A stretch of DNA of 64,000 nt from Polyporus tsugae (taxonomy: Eukaryota > Basidiomycota > Agaricomycetes > Polyporales > Polyporaceae). A program made the position numbers and the translations under genes. The notes under the pieces were generated by a model. The model did not search any database and was not told where the DNA came from. It saw nothing but the letters and a program-made list of their open reading frames with translations. The DNA is taken from positions 124,001 through 188,000 of the forward strand of contig JAHRBS010000001.1 of the NCBI GenBank assembly GCA_024305745.1. The letters run 5' to 3'. Positions 36,183-46,628 of this stretch are shown here, one piece after another (positions within the stretch are counted from its first letter, which is position 1; the number at the start of each line of letters is the position of its first letter).

Positions 36183-36445
36183 CCCAAGGCTCGTCCCTCC
36201 CTCTTCTCTCCCGCACGCCTCGCCCAAATTCGTCCCTCCACGAGGCCCTCACGTGCTTCTCGCCCAATGGAGGCACGGCGCTCCACGTGGGGTGTTCCAG
36301 GCCCCCGGTTCCAGGAAGACTGACGTCAACACAGAGCTGAGCCTCACTCGCCGCACCTATAAAGCCTCACCTCACTCGCACCACCTCCTCATCCTTCCTC
36401 TCGCCCGTTACCCTCTGACGACACTCGTGAAACGAATACGCTACA
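36183..36445. promoter_or_regulatory. Shared divergent promoter of ATG5 and the membrane-protein gene
   Basis: 263 bp between the two start codons. It contains a perfect palindromic TGACGTCA (36321-36328), the binding site of ATF/CREB-type bZIP factors, and a TATAAAG on the + strand (36358-36364), 82 bases before the rightward ATG. No TATA box was seen for ATG5. The sites are visible; their use is inferred. Confidence 0.6.
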
Positions 36446-37671
36446 ATGCCTCTTCAGAGTAACTGGCGTGATGGTCTCTTCTTACAGGTATGTCGGCTTT
36501 GTTCTTTGTCTGGTCGACATGTTCGCTCCGTGCTCTGTCAATCTCACAGGACAACTCGCTAGATCATCAATGTCATAGTTTACTTCCTGTTCTTGGGCTC
36601 CAACGTATACACCGTTGCCGGCCCTCACGACATTTACTACACCGCCAAGGAAACCTATGTGACCCCTGCCCCCTGGGCATTCCTCATTTGGTGCGCCTCC
36701 AGCCGTATTTCCTTTTTTCTCATTCTAACCTCACACGCCCAGGTCTCTCATTCACCTTCTTCTCCTCGGCACAATTATCTACCAGTTCTTTGAGGGCGGA
36801 AAACAGATCATCGTTGACGGAGTTGGCTGGCGATTCCCTCTTCTCGCACTTCTCAACGCCATTTATGTCAACCTTTGGGTCAGGCAATATTATATCGCCG
36901 GTACGTCGCGCATCCCATGCACCCACCGTGTCCACGCCCAGTAGCCCAACTCAATTACTGCGATCCGCAGCCTTCATCTTCGCCCTCTTTGTCAGCTCCG
37001 CTGTTACGGTATGTGGCTCAGCTGATCCTTCGAGTTTCTCAAAAGGCTCCTTCGTTCCGGCACACGTGTACTGATACGGGCTGTGTGTGCACAGCACGTT
37101 TACTACATTGTCAAGAAGTACCACGAACCCCAGAACACGGCGGACGAAATTTTCGTCCACCTCCCGTTCTCGCTCTACCACGGCTGGACGACCGTCCTTG
37201 TCATTCTCACCGCGTTCGAGGCATTCGGCAACGACGCCACGGTCGAGCCCGCCGGAGTATGGACTGACGTCTTTGCCTTCCTCGCCTTGTACGTATCCTT
37301 CCCCTCCTATTTCCCCCCATCCGTGCCCGCTACCTATGACGTCAGGCATGATCATCACCTCCCCGCCTATGACCTTATAACGCACCTGACGCGCTCCATT
37401 GCACAGCTTCTTCCTCGAGGCCACCGCTGCGACGTACGCGTTCTCGTCCTCCGAGGGCGACCTCCCCGCGAGCATCGCGATCGCCTGGTCGCTCTGGGCG
37501 ATCTTCGCGCGCCAGCACCACCCGGCGTTCGTCCACTGGTCCGCCTTCGCCTTCGCGCTTCTTTCCCTCATCTGGGTCGTCAAGGCTGGCGTCGGCCTCG
37601 CGCTCAAGATCCGCCGTGGCGGCGGTGGGATCACGCTCGACGAGGAGCGGGCCCCGCTCGTCGGCAACTAA
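36446..37671 (+). CDS. Multi-pass integral membrane protein, function unknown
   Basis: Six exons: 36446-36487, 36563-36690, 36743-36900, 36971-37008, 37095-37288 and 37407-37671. They join in phase to 274 aa with a normal stop. Seven or eight hydrophobic segments are visible, at about 15-32, 50-72, 83-102, 109-127, 145-165, 175-200, 207-222 and 232-255. The strongest signature is [20 protein letters not shown]. This resembles the proline/tryptophan pattern at the start of a TspO/MBR-type helix, but the protein is longer than classical TspO (five helices, about 160 aa), so I do not assign that function. The C-terminus is short and hydrophilic ([11 protein letters not shown]). Introns are short (52-118 nt). 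It shares a promoter region with ATG5, which could mean joint regulation but is no proof of a role in autophagy. Confidence 0.85.
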
Positions 37672-38899
37672 GCGTTTATGGTTCATAATTCTAGGCTCAA
37701 AGTTCAAGGTACTTGCGGGGTTCTGGCGCACGCGGAAGGCTGTGCGGGAAGACGCGAACTGAGGTCGCCTTCCGCTCCCTCGCAGTTGTTCCTCGTTCCC
37801 TCGTCCTTGCCTTCGTGACTGGTCTTGATTATGGTTTTCGCACAGTGATCGATTGTGTTGTACTACTTTGTAATACTTAGGTTTTTGCTTGGTTCACAAG
37901 ATGCACACCACGTCCGCTTGTAAGTAACGGTTCGTACCTGCTCAGTTCCCATTGCTATCGCTTGTAATTGTATCGCGTAACCTCGCTCCGTCTGTACAGT
38001 GCCAGCTGTTTAAGTATAAGGAAGACCTTCCGGCTACTTACCTTGCTGGGGCCGGTTTCATCCAAGATGATAAACACCAAGACTCCGGGCAGTCTGCATG
38101 CCCCTTGAAACAGCTTCTCATTTTTGTTTCATTGCACAGTATACGTAGTACTTTTATTGCACGGCCCTTGAGCCAGGAGCCGCAGTGACCTGTGGGCACC
38201 GGGCAGCGCCTTGCACTGAAGGGCGGATGTGAATTTGTAATTCATTCGTACCAGCCATCCGCAGTAAGTTTGCATGACCACCGGTGACCGCGGTCCGCAG
38301 CTGACACTGGTGAGAGCTTGCTACGGAGCTGGGGGCCACCGGATGGTCCGAGACCAGGTGAACGTTTGATGGGCCCGGGGCCCATTCAGAAAGCTAAGTG
38401 TCCGTCGACTTTTCCTCTTCCGAGATTTAATTTGATTTCTACGCCGCCGCGACAGTCTACACGCACTGACATGTGCGCTGCGCCAGCGCCCATGGTAGTA
38501 TTCAATCTGAAATCATTCATTCTCGTCCGTGCTGGATCCCCAGACGGGGCCGGTGTACGTACACTCTCTTCCTATACTTACCGCGTGTGTTGAAATACCT
38601 ACCGCGATGTGATATGGCGCGGGGTTGACCCTTCAGGTGTAGACGGCTCGTAGTAGTACCTATATAGGAGCCGCCTTGAACTTGAACGTTAACGTTGATG
38701 ACTTCGGCTCGACCTCCTCGGAGTCCGACTCGGACTCGCGATTGCATGCCAACACGGTCACGGTGGTGGCACACTTGGCGCTGCGGGAGGCACAGCCACC
38801 TCGAACAATGGCTGCAGTGAGCGCCGCCGCGGCTACTAGGCTGTGATCCCACAACTTCCCGCAACCCTTGCCTCAGTCTGCTCACACATGGCACATCAA
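37672..38899. other. Intergenic region, no gene recognised
   Basis: Probable 3' UTR of the membrane-protein gene on the left and upstream DNA of hydrolase A on the right. ORFs are short, without domains. Confidence 0.6.
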
Positions 38900-39045
38900 T
38901 GTCGCATGATGACATTTCAGAGCCGAGAAGTCACAGATGAGCATAGCATTATCCGGAGAGTTGAGGATACTTACATATAAAGGTTCGGATGGGACACGGA
39001 TACGCCTCGCGCTCTTGTCTCGTATCCAAGGATAGCAGGTGAGTC
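38900..39045 (+). promoter_or_regulatory. Core promoter of hydrolase A
   Basis: TGTCGCATGATGA box at 38900-38912, TATAAAG at 38976-38982, and a GTGAGT after GATAGCAG at about 39039. The same box, TATA element and GATAGCAG-GTRAGT motif recur in the same order before hydrolase B. The GTRAGT could be the donor of a 5'-UTR intron. Confidence 0.6.
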
Positions 39046-39342
39046 AGATTTACAGTTGGAGAGTATATATGCCGTGCAGACTGCAGACTTGGGACGCAAT
39101 GGCCATGCCCGCCGTTACAGGCTGGGATTTGGGGTCGGAGAGGATGCTTGAAGTCGGCTGCGGGAGAAATGTTGATTCAAACTGCAGTCTCCACGGTATA
39201 TATACTCCGTCACTTGTTCCACCGCGACATATTCCAAAGATCTGACGCGTTGTTTGGGTTGGATCTAACCCACAGGCACGAGGAGGCACGAGGAATACCA
39301 AGGTGATAGAAAACAGTAAGTGTCCGACCGCGAAACAGAAAT

Positions 39343-41214
39343 ATGGTCTCCCGGGGGTCTCCCAGCCGCAAAGCTCGAACTTTGCTCTTCGCAGTCGCTG
39401 TTGCAGCGACGGCAAGGTTCCCGGTGACTGCCGGGTTCCGCAACGTTAACCATGGCCTATTCACGTCGGACTATCTGGGAGCCCTCGCCAGCCCCGCCCC
39501 TGTTGCCAACACCAACACCACAGATTTTGCCTGGGAGTCGGTGAGTCGACTGGCACTAAGCCCTCCATGCATGCTAGCTCTAGTTACTCTGCCCCGAGGC
39601 TGACTGTCGAGTCCTTCCATCCAGCTCCAGCCCTCCACGGACCTCAAGTGGGTACCCTGCTATGACGGCCAGCAATGCGCACGTCTCCTCCTCCCCCTCG
39701 ACTACCACTCTAACGCCCCCTCTGGCGCGACAACGGCTATCGCGCTGCGCATGATCCCCGCACGTAACCACGCCAACTACAGCGGCAGCGTCCTCATCAA
39801 CCCAGGTGGGCCAGGCGAGTCCGGCACGGATTTCGTGGGGCTCTTGGGGCAGAGCATCGCGGACACCGTCGGGGACTCGTTCGACGTCCTCGGGTTCGAC
39901 CCGCGCGGGGTCGGGGCGAGCACGCCGCGCCTCGACTGCTTTGCGACACAGTCGGAGAGGGACATCTGGAACACGCAGGACGGACACCAGCTCCTGAACG
40001 TCTCGGACGATGCTCTGCTGAACCTGTACGTCGCTCGGGCAAAGGTCGTCGGGGAGCGGTGCGCTCAGCGCAGCGCTGCGGCGGAGGGGAACATCGCGCG
40101 GTTCATGGGTACGGCGAGCGTCGCGACGGATATGTTGAAGATTGTCGAGAAGCTCGGGCAGGAGAAGTTGCAGTATTGGGGTTTCGTAAGTCGCCTCCCT
40201 TCGCAGCACATGCCGCCCGCCGTAGGGTGTGCTGAGTACTGAGTCCTGACACTCCGTCTTTCTCAGAGCTATGGCACCGTCCTCGGGCAATATTTCGCCG
40301 CCATGTACCCCGACAAAGTCGGGCGTATGATCATTGACGGCGTGTATGACGGGCACAATTACCGCAGTTCCCTCTGGAGCTCCAACATCGTCGACAACGA
40401 GGCCGTCATCGACTCCCTCTTCACTTTCTGCCACCAAGCTGGCCCGGCCAAGTGCGCTCTGTACGAGTCGACGCCGTCGGCGATCCGCGACCGCTTCTTC
40501 GGCGTCCTCGAGGCTGTCAAACAAAGCCCGGTCCCGATTCCGCTCGCGGAGCCTGCTTTGGTCGTCACCTACAAGGACCTGATCAATATGATCCTCATCA
40601 ACGCGTACAGTCCCCTCCAGGCTTACCCATTTGTCGTCGAAACCATCCGCGGGATCGAGACCGGAAACCAGACCCTCCTCGCCGCCCTCGCGCCCGGCAT
40701 CATCAGCCCCGTCACCTGCGACTGCACGCCGCCCGCGCTCCCCCTCCCCGCCAACAACTACGATGTGCTCCACGCGGTCGCGTGCGGCGACGCCGCGCCG
40801 CAGACGTTCGACCGCGCGAAGTACAAAGCGTTCTTCAACGACCTCACGCGCATCGCGCCGACCGTGGGCCCGGTCTGGGCGACGTACCACCTCGAGTGCA
40901 CGCAGTGGCCCGTCCGCCCCAAGTGGCGCTACACGGGCCCGCTCGGCGCGCGGAACACGTCGCACCCGCTGCTCATCGTGCAGCCGAAGTTCGACCCGGC
41001 GGGGCCCCTGCAGGACGCGCTCGCGGTCAGGGAGCGGTATGGGGGCGCGAGGCTGCTCGTGCAGGACTCGTATGGGCACACGTCGCTGAGCGCGCCGAGC
41101 GCGTGCACGGCGAAGTATGTGAGGGCGTATATGGAGAAGGAGACGCTGCCGGGGGAGGGGACGGTGTGCGAGCCTGATGCGCTGCCGTTCGTGGGGCAGG
41201 TGAGCGGCGCCTAG
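39343..41214 (+). CDS. Alpha/beta-hydrolase, S33 family with TAP-like C-terminal domain (copy A)
   Basis: Exons 39343-39540, 39625-40185 and 40267-41214 give 568 aa. After a short basic N-terminus, residues 13-24 are hydrophobic (signal peptide or anchor). The oxyanion-loop motif NPGGPGESG and the helix DSFDVLGFDPRGVGAS are typical of tripeptidyl-aminopeptidase-like S33 enzymes. The nucleophile motif GFSYG spans the second intron, with S254 the first residue of exon 3. D496 (PKFDPAG) and H524 (SYGHTSLS) complete the expected triad in the TAP-like domain, so release of peptides or related ester/amide substrates outside the cell is the likely role; the substrate is unknown. The stop at 41212-41214 (TAG) is where copy B reads CAG, and the frame stays open after it (AREEEEEDERLG), so this copy has lost about 25 C-terminal residues. 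The triad is upstream and untouched. Confidence 0.88.
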
Positions 41215-42807
41215 GCGAGGGAGGAGGAGGAGGAGGATGAGAGGCTTGGGCGTCCTACTCGTGGCAGCAGCGAAGGGCAGGATTAGCGACAACCTCCGCG
41301 AACGATGGTCATAATTATTGCTCACCATTTGGATTGAACACTGGTCGAGCTGTGATACGATTGGGCGACGTATGCACCTGTGCGTGGGGCCGGGGAAGAG
41401 GTGCAGGAGGAGTGTATCCTAGACCCAGTGGACGAAGGGCGGGGTGATTAATATTGGCGCGTCTCTCTGTATATGGGATAGAGCACGATCTGCGGGATTT
41501 TATTGGCCATGATGTGCACGGAGGGCTGATGCTCAACAACCGAGTGTTCACGTAGGAACCCGAAGTCATCCAGCGTCGTTCTTGCCCGGTCCTGCAGGTT
41601 ATGCGAACTTACACTAAGGGCTACTAGTGAGAAGTAGGCTGTACTCCTGTGCCGAACTTGGAAGTCGTCATACGATGCATTAAGAAGTGTAAAGCGTCGA
41701 GGGAGATGTATACAGTTGAATCGATGAGGTAGTATGATGATGGACTAAGACTTGCACTGGTCGGAGGCAGCCGGGGGCCAGTCAGACTCCATTCCGATTG
41801 GAACCGATAGAGCGCCTAGGTATCTTCGCACGACGCATACAATTCTGAATTCAGACGTCTTGAACTCAACCACAGACCCATGGTCGTTATATCCTGGCCA
41901 CATCTAATCGATTCCCTTATCCCACAAGGACTATATTCTTGCTCGATGCACTTTCCGCTGTGAAACCTCCTCATGAGTCCGCTCGTTAGCTTGTCACCCG
42001 CATCGGTCTCTACGGTACCTCCAATTGGCAGGCATCCCCGGACTTCGAGGCTAGGTCACCAGGAGGCTCCATGGACCATCGGTATCTTGGTTTCGCAAAT
42101 GGTTTCCGATAACAGACACTAATTATTAGCTTTTTCCACGTCTTATTATTATCTTCGCAGGAGTTCGCGCAATGGTCACCAACCCCCGGGCCACTGTACA
42201 GCACATGGGTCCGGCCGTCGTACTATGCTTCTGTACTCCTACGACCTTCACAATGGTCTCACCCATTTATGCTGTCCCCATCATGACTGGTAGCAGAAGA
42301 CTTCGTCGACGTTTCTAGGAAGAATCGGGACAACGCATATGTGCCAGTGGAGTTTCCGGTCACACAGTGTCGTAGTAAGTACTCAGCACCTACTTAGATA
42401 CGATCACGTTTGGCCGCTTCAATGTCAGTGTTCTCGCTGTCGTAACGTGAGCATTGTCTAATTACTCGCGGCGTCACATACAGCTTTTGCCCACACACCT
42501 TAGAATGACTCCTTCGTAACTCCTCCCGCTTTCTCCAGGGGTCCTCCATGTACAGCTGCCCAATGTAACTCAACGCAAAGTTCGGGCTCAAAAGGGTTCA
42601 AGATCAGCTCAACGATTGCGATCGCTTCAGGCTCAACGGAATGCTCAACTCGTAGATCTGAACTAGGGGCCGCCAACGTTTCCGATCCGACCCGGCCTGG
42701 CACGGATGGTGGCACGCCGCCTCCACCAGACGCTCTCGGAGAAACAGCTACCGACAGCGGTTGCGATCGCACGAACAACGCTTTCCTTATACGCCAGTGC
42801 TCATACA
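41215..42807. other. Intergenic region; right part duplicated upstream of hydrolase C
   Basis: No gene recognised. From about 42160 onward the sequence is a diverged repeat of about 50720-51530, showing that each hydrolase gene was copied together with its upstream DNA. Confidence 0.65.
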
Positions 42808-42940
42808 TGTCGCATGATGAGCCAAGAAATCGCAGAGGATTGACGCACATATATCCGATTGGGAGTTGAGGCTATAAAGGTCAAATGGGACACGGGCAGG
42901 CCCCTCGTTCTACTCCCGTATCACTGATAGCAGGTAAGTC
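42808..42940 (+). promoter_or_regulatory. Core promoter of hydrolase B
   Basis: TGTCGCATGATGA at 42808-42820, TATAAAG at 42873-42879, and GATAGCAG followed by GTAAGT at about 42933. Order and spacing match the copy A promoter. Confidence 0.65.
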
Positions 42941-43190
42941 GGATGTTCAAATGGATCCCATATATGCCGTGGAGACTGCAAAGGCTACAGGCCTGGAATC
43001 CGGGTCCGAGAGGATGGCGTTAGAAGCCGCGGGAGAATGTAGATCAAGACTGCACTCTCCAGGGCATATTTTCAATCCTTCCACTGCGATGTGTTCCAGA
43101 GCTCTAACGCGTTATCTTAGTAGAATCTCACCAACGGGTGCCAGGAACATCAGGCAATAGAACAGCAAGCCGCTGATCACGAGACACAAC

Positions 43191-45166
43191 ATGGACAACG
43201 TCGATCGGAAGGTGTACGTGTCTGCCTCCTCTCGATCCCAGGGGTCTCCCAGCCGTAGGGCTCGAGCTTTGCTCTTTGCAGTCGCTGTTGCAGTGACCGC
43301 AGGGTTCCCGGCGACTGCCGGGTTTCGCAACATTAGTAACAACGGCCGATTCCCGTCGGACGACCTGAGAGCTCTCGCTAGCCCCGCCCCTGTGAACAAC
43401 ACTACGGATTTTGACTGGCAGTCGGTGAGTAGACCACCAATCCCAATGCATGCTTTCTCCAGTTGCCCTGCCAGCCTGAAGCTGACTGTCGACCCCCTCA
43501 ATCCAGATCAAGCCCTCGACCGACATCCACTGGACACCTTGCTACGATGGCCACCGGTGCGCCCGTCTCCTCCTCCCCCTCGACTACCTCTCCAATAACT
43601 CGTCCGGTGCAACAACGGCCATCGCACTGCGCATGCTCCCCGCACGAGTCCGCGGCAACTACCGGGGAACCGTCCTCCTCAACCCGGGCGGACCTGGTGG
43701 ATCTGGCACAGGCAATTTCATGACCCTCTTGGGGCAGAACATCTCGACCGTCGTCGGAGACTCATTCGACGTCCTCGCGTTCGACCCGCGCGGAATCGGG
43801 GCGAGCACTCCGCGCCTCGACTGCTTTGCGAGCCAGTCGGAGAGGGACATTTGGAACTCGCAGGAGGGGCATCAGCTCTTGAACGCGTCGGATGACAGTG
43901 TGCTGAACCTGTACAGCGCTCGGGCGAAGGTGCTTGCGGACCGGTGCGCGCAACGCAGCGCCGCGGAGGGGGATATCGGGCGCTTTATGAGCACGGCGAG
44001 CGTTGCGACGGACATGTTGAAGATTACCGAGAAGCTCGGGCAGGAGAAGTTGCAGTACTGGGGTTTCGTAAGTCACGTCTCGTTGCAGAGCTCGCTGCTC
44101 CCTATACAGTGTGCTGACGCAGCGTCTTCCCCAGAGCTACGGCTCCGTTCTCGGACAATATTTCGCCGCCATGTACCCCGACAAAGTTGGGCGTTTGATC
44201 ATCGACGGCGTGTTCGACGGGAACAATTACCGCAGTTCCCTCTGGAACTCTAACCTCGTCGACAACGAGGCCGTCATCGACTCCCTCTTCACTTTCTGCC
44301 ACCAAGCCGGCCCGCTCAAGTGCGCCTTGTACGAGTCGACGCCGTCCGCAATCAGCGAGCGCTACTACGACGCCCTCGAGGCCGTCAGACAGAGCCCCGT
44401 CCCGATCCCGCTCGCGGAGCCTCCTTTGGTGCTCACCTACAAGGACCTCGTCAATCAGATCCTCACCAGCGCGTACAGTCCCCTCAACGCATACCCCTTC
44501 GTCATCGCCACCATCCGCGCGATTGAGACTGCAAACCAAACCACCCTCGCCGCTCTCGCGCAGTACATCGTCAGCCCAATCGCATGCGACTGCGCGCCGC
44601 CCGCGCCGCCCAACAACGAGGAGAACGACGCGCTCTTCGCGGTCGCGTGCGGCGACGCGGACGCGCAGACGTTCGACCGCGCGGCGTTCCAGGCGTTCTT
44701 CGCGGACCTCACCCGCATCGCGCCGACCGTGGGCCCGGCCTGGGCGGTGCAGCACCTCGGGTGCACGCAGGGGTCGATCCGCCCCAAGTGGCGCTACACG
44801 GGCCCGCTCGCCGCGCAGAACACGTCGCACCCGCTGCTCGTCGTGCAGCCGAAGTTCGACCCGGTGTGCCCCCTGCAGGACGCGCTCGCGGTTAAGGAGC
44901 GGTATGGGGGCGCGGGGCTGCTCGTGCAGGACTCGTATGGTCACTGCTCGCTGAGCGCGCCGAGCGTGTGCACGGCGAAGCATGTGAGGGCGTACTTTGA
45001 GGAGGGGATGTTACCGGCGGAGGGGACGGTGTGCGAGCCTGACGCGCTGCCGTTGGTGGGGTCAGTGAGCGGTGTCCAGGCGAGGTCGGAGGAGGATGAG
45101 AGGCTGCTGGATGCGTTGAGGGGCTTGACGAAGGGTGTGCCCATGATGTTCGGTGGAAGACGATAA
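43191..45166 (+). CDS. Alpha/beta-hydrolase, S33 family with TAP-like C-terminal domain (copy B)
   Basis: Exons 43191-43424, 43507-44067 and 44135-45166 give 608 aa. Intron positions match copy A exactly (exon 2 is 561 nt in both). Basic N-terminus then a hydrophobic stretch at about residues 24-36, consistent with secretion or membrane anchoring. The catalytic machinery is present: NPGGPGGSG, GFSYG with S266 at the exon 2/3 junction, D507 (PKFDPVC) and H535 (SYGHCSLS). Several conserved cysteines (VPC/TPCYDG region, CDCAPP, GCTQG) could form disulfides, which fits an extracellular enzyme. The full C-terminus, ending TKGVPMMFGGRR, is kept, so this is the best-preserved member of the trio. Substrate unknown; the family includes peptidases that release short peptides from N-termini. 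Confidence 0.9.
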
Positions 45167-46628
45167 CGGTTCCAGGAGCTTGCCGCTCAGTAGGTACGGA
45201 CGAATCGAGACGAGGCGCCTGTGCGCCAGTTGCCTCACCCGGCTCGCGACGGCCCTAGCGCGACCCTCGCAGTAACTGTATGCGCCTTCAGCGGATGACT
45301 ACTCCCGAGTCCCGACTCTGTCTCTCCGTAGCACCACAGAATTCATCCCTTTCCTCACGTCTAACGGTCTAGCCCGCACCTCTGACATGACAAGCTTCTT
45401 CGACAACAACCCCGTTTCCGAGGCTCAACACGGCGATCGACAGAGATATCCGGGGCATCCTGCTGGTGTGCTGGCATTCAACAGCTACCCTTATATCACA
45501 ACTGTCCTCCCTGCTCGCAAAAAGGTCATATCAATCGTCTGCTTACCAGAGACAAGGTTGCGCTGCCGTATCACCCACATTGTCGAGGCGACGGAGCTCC
45601 TATAGGTCTCCGCGCTGGATGGAGAGAAATTGGCGGTCTTTTGAGCAAGTAAGTCTATCATATTTGGTGGCCCTCTTACGGGAGTGGGGTCGGCGCAACA
45701 GCCTTTAGAAAATGCCTTTCACAATGGGGGTAAATGCTACCCGGTACGACGGGTGGCGGCGATATCTGAACAGGAGTGACATGTCGGAGGATAAGTTACA
45801 TTCACTGCGGCTTGTGCGGCATGTCATCCTTCCATGCTTGTCGCGCGGGCGCCCAGAATATCGGATTCTCCGCCTGGCTGGCTACGACTATGGCCACGGC
45901 TGCGAAAAGGGATTCTCGCCATTTTCCCGGGAATCTATCCGGGATGTCAGCGCACCATCTGAGCCACAGGTCAGCGTGCCCATGAACGCGGTATTATCGA
46001 ACTACGTGCGCACTAGGAAACGTCGGGATGCAGGCTCAGCGGCGGTCGGACTCCAACATGCATATGGGGACCGGCAACGCTAGGGGGAAAAGTGTAAGCG
46101 CGCGTCCACTGTAATCTGGTCCCTGAAACGGCGCGATGGGGTATGGATCAAGTAGAGATAGTCAATTTCATTGTCCGACCGAGAGATAAGATCATATCAG
46201 GCTGAGCGACTTCAAGAGTGCTCGGGTTAAGCGGCTCGAAATTGACTTGAGGGTTTCCAACATATCTGAGGCTATTATACTTTCTGATCTGAGCCCGGAG
46301 AGAAGGCCTGATTCCATTGGTGGGATTCAAATTTTACGAGGGGGCTATCTAGCAGTCATAATTGGGGAACTTGTCACCATGTCTTTCCATCTTTTGCTCT
46401 GCGTGCAAATTTATTCCAACAGATCGAAATGGCATTGTATTGTCTACATAATCAAGGGGTCCGTTTAGCAGTACACGGAGCAGAAACCCTCAACTCGCAA
46501 AATGGGCAGAGACAGTGTACATTCGCGAGGCGCCTGTGTAGGCGCCCACAGACGGACCACCCCCAAGTCAGCCAGGAGTGGCGGGGAGACCATCCTGCAC
46601 ACCCAAATTACTCGAACATCCTCCTAGC
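45167..46628. other. Intergenic region, no gene recognised
   Basis: Holds the 3' flank of hydrolase B and about 1.2 kb of unassigned DNA. ORFs such as 45712-46083 (123 aa) show no domain or supporting splice pattern. I looked for terminal inverted repeats shared with the right flank of the next gene and found none by eye. Confidence 0.5.

Noticed and set aside
36446..37671. Assignment of the membrane protein as TspO/MBR
   Set aside because: Only one helix resembles the family pattern, and the protein is too long with too many segments; left as unknown.
39580..41328. 582-aa minus-strand ORF
   Set aside because: Lies exactly antisense to the hydrolase A exons; the same kind of antisense frame occurs under hydrolase B. 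No domain was seen.
45712..46083. 123-aa ORF between hydrolase B and the transposase-like gene
   Set aside because: No domain, paralog or promoter evidence.
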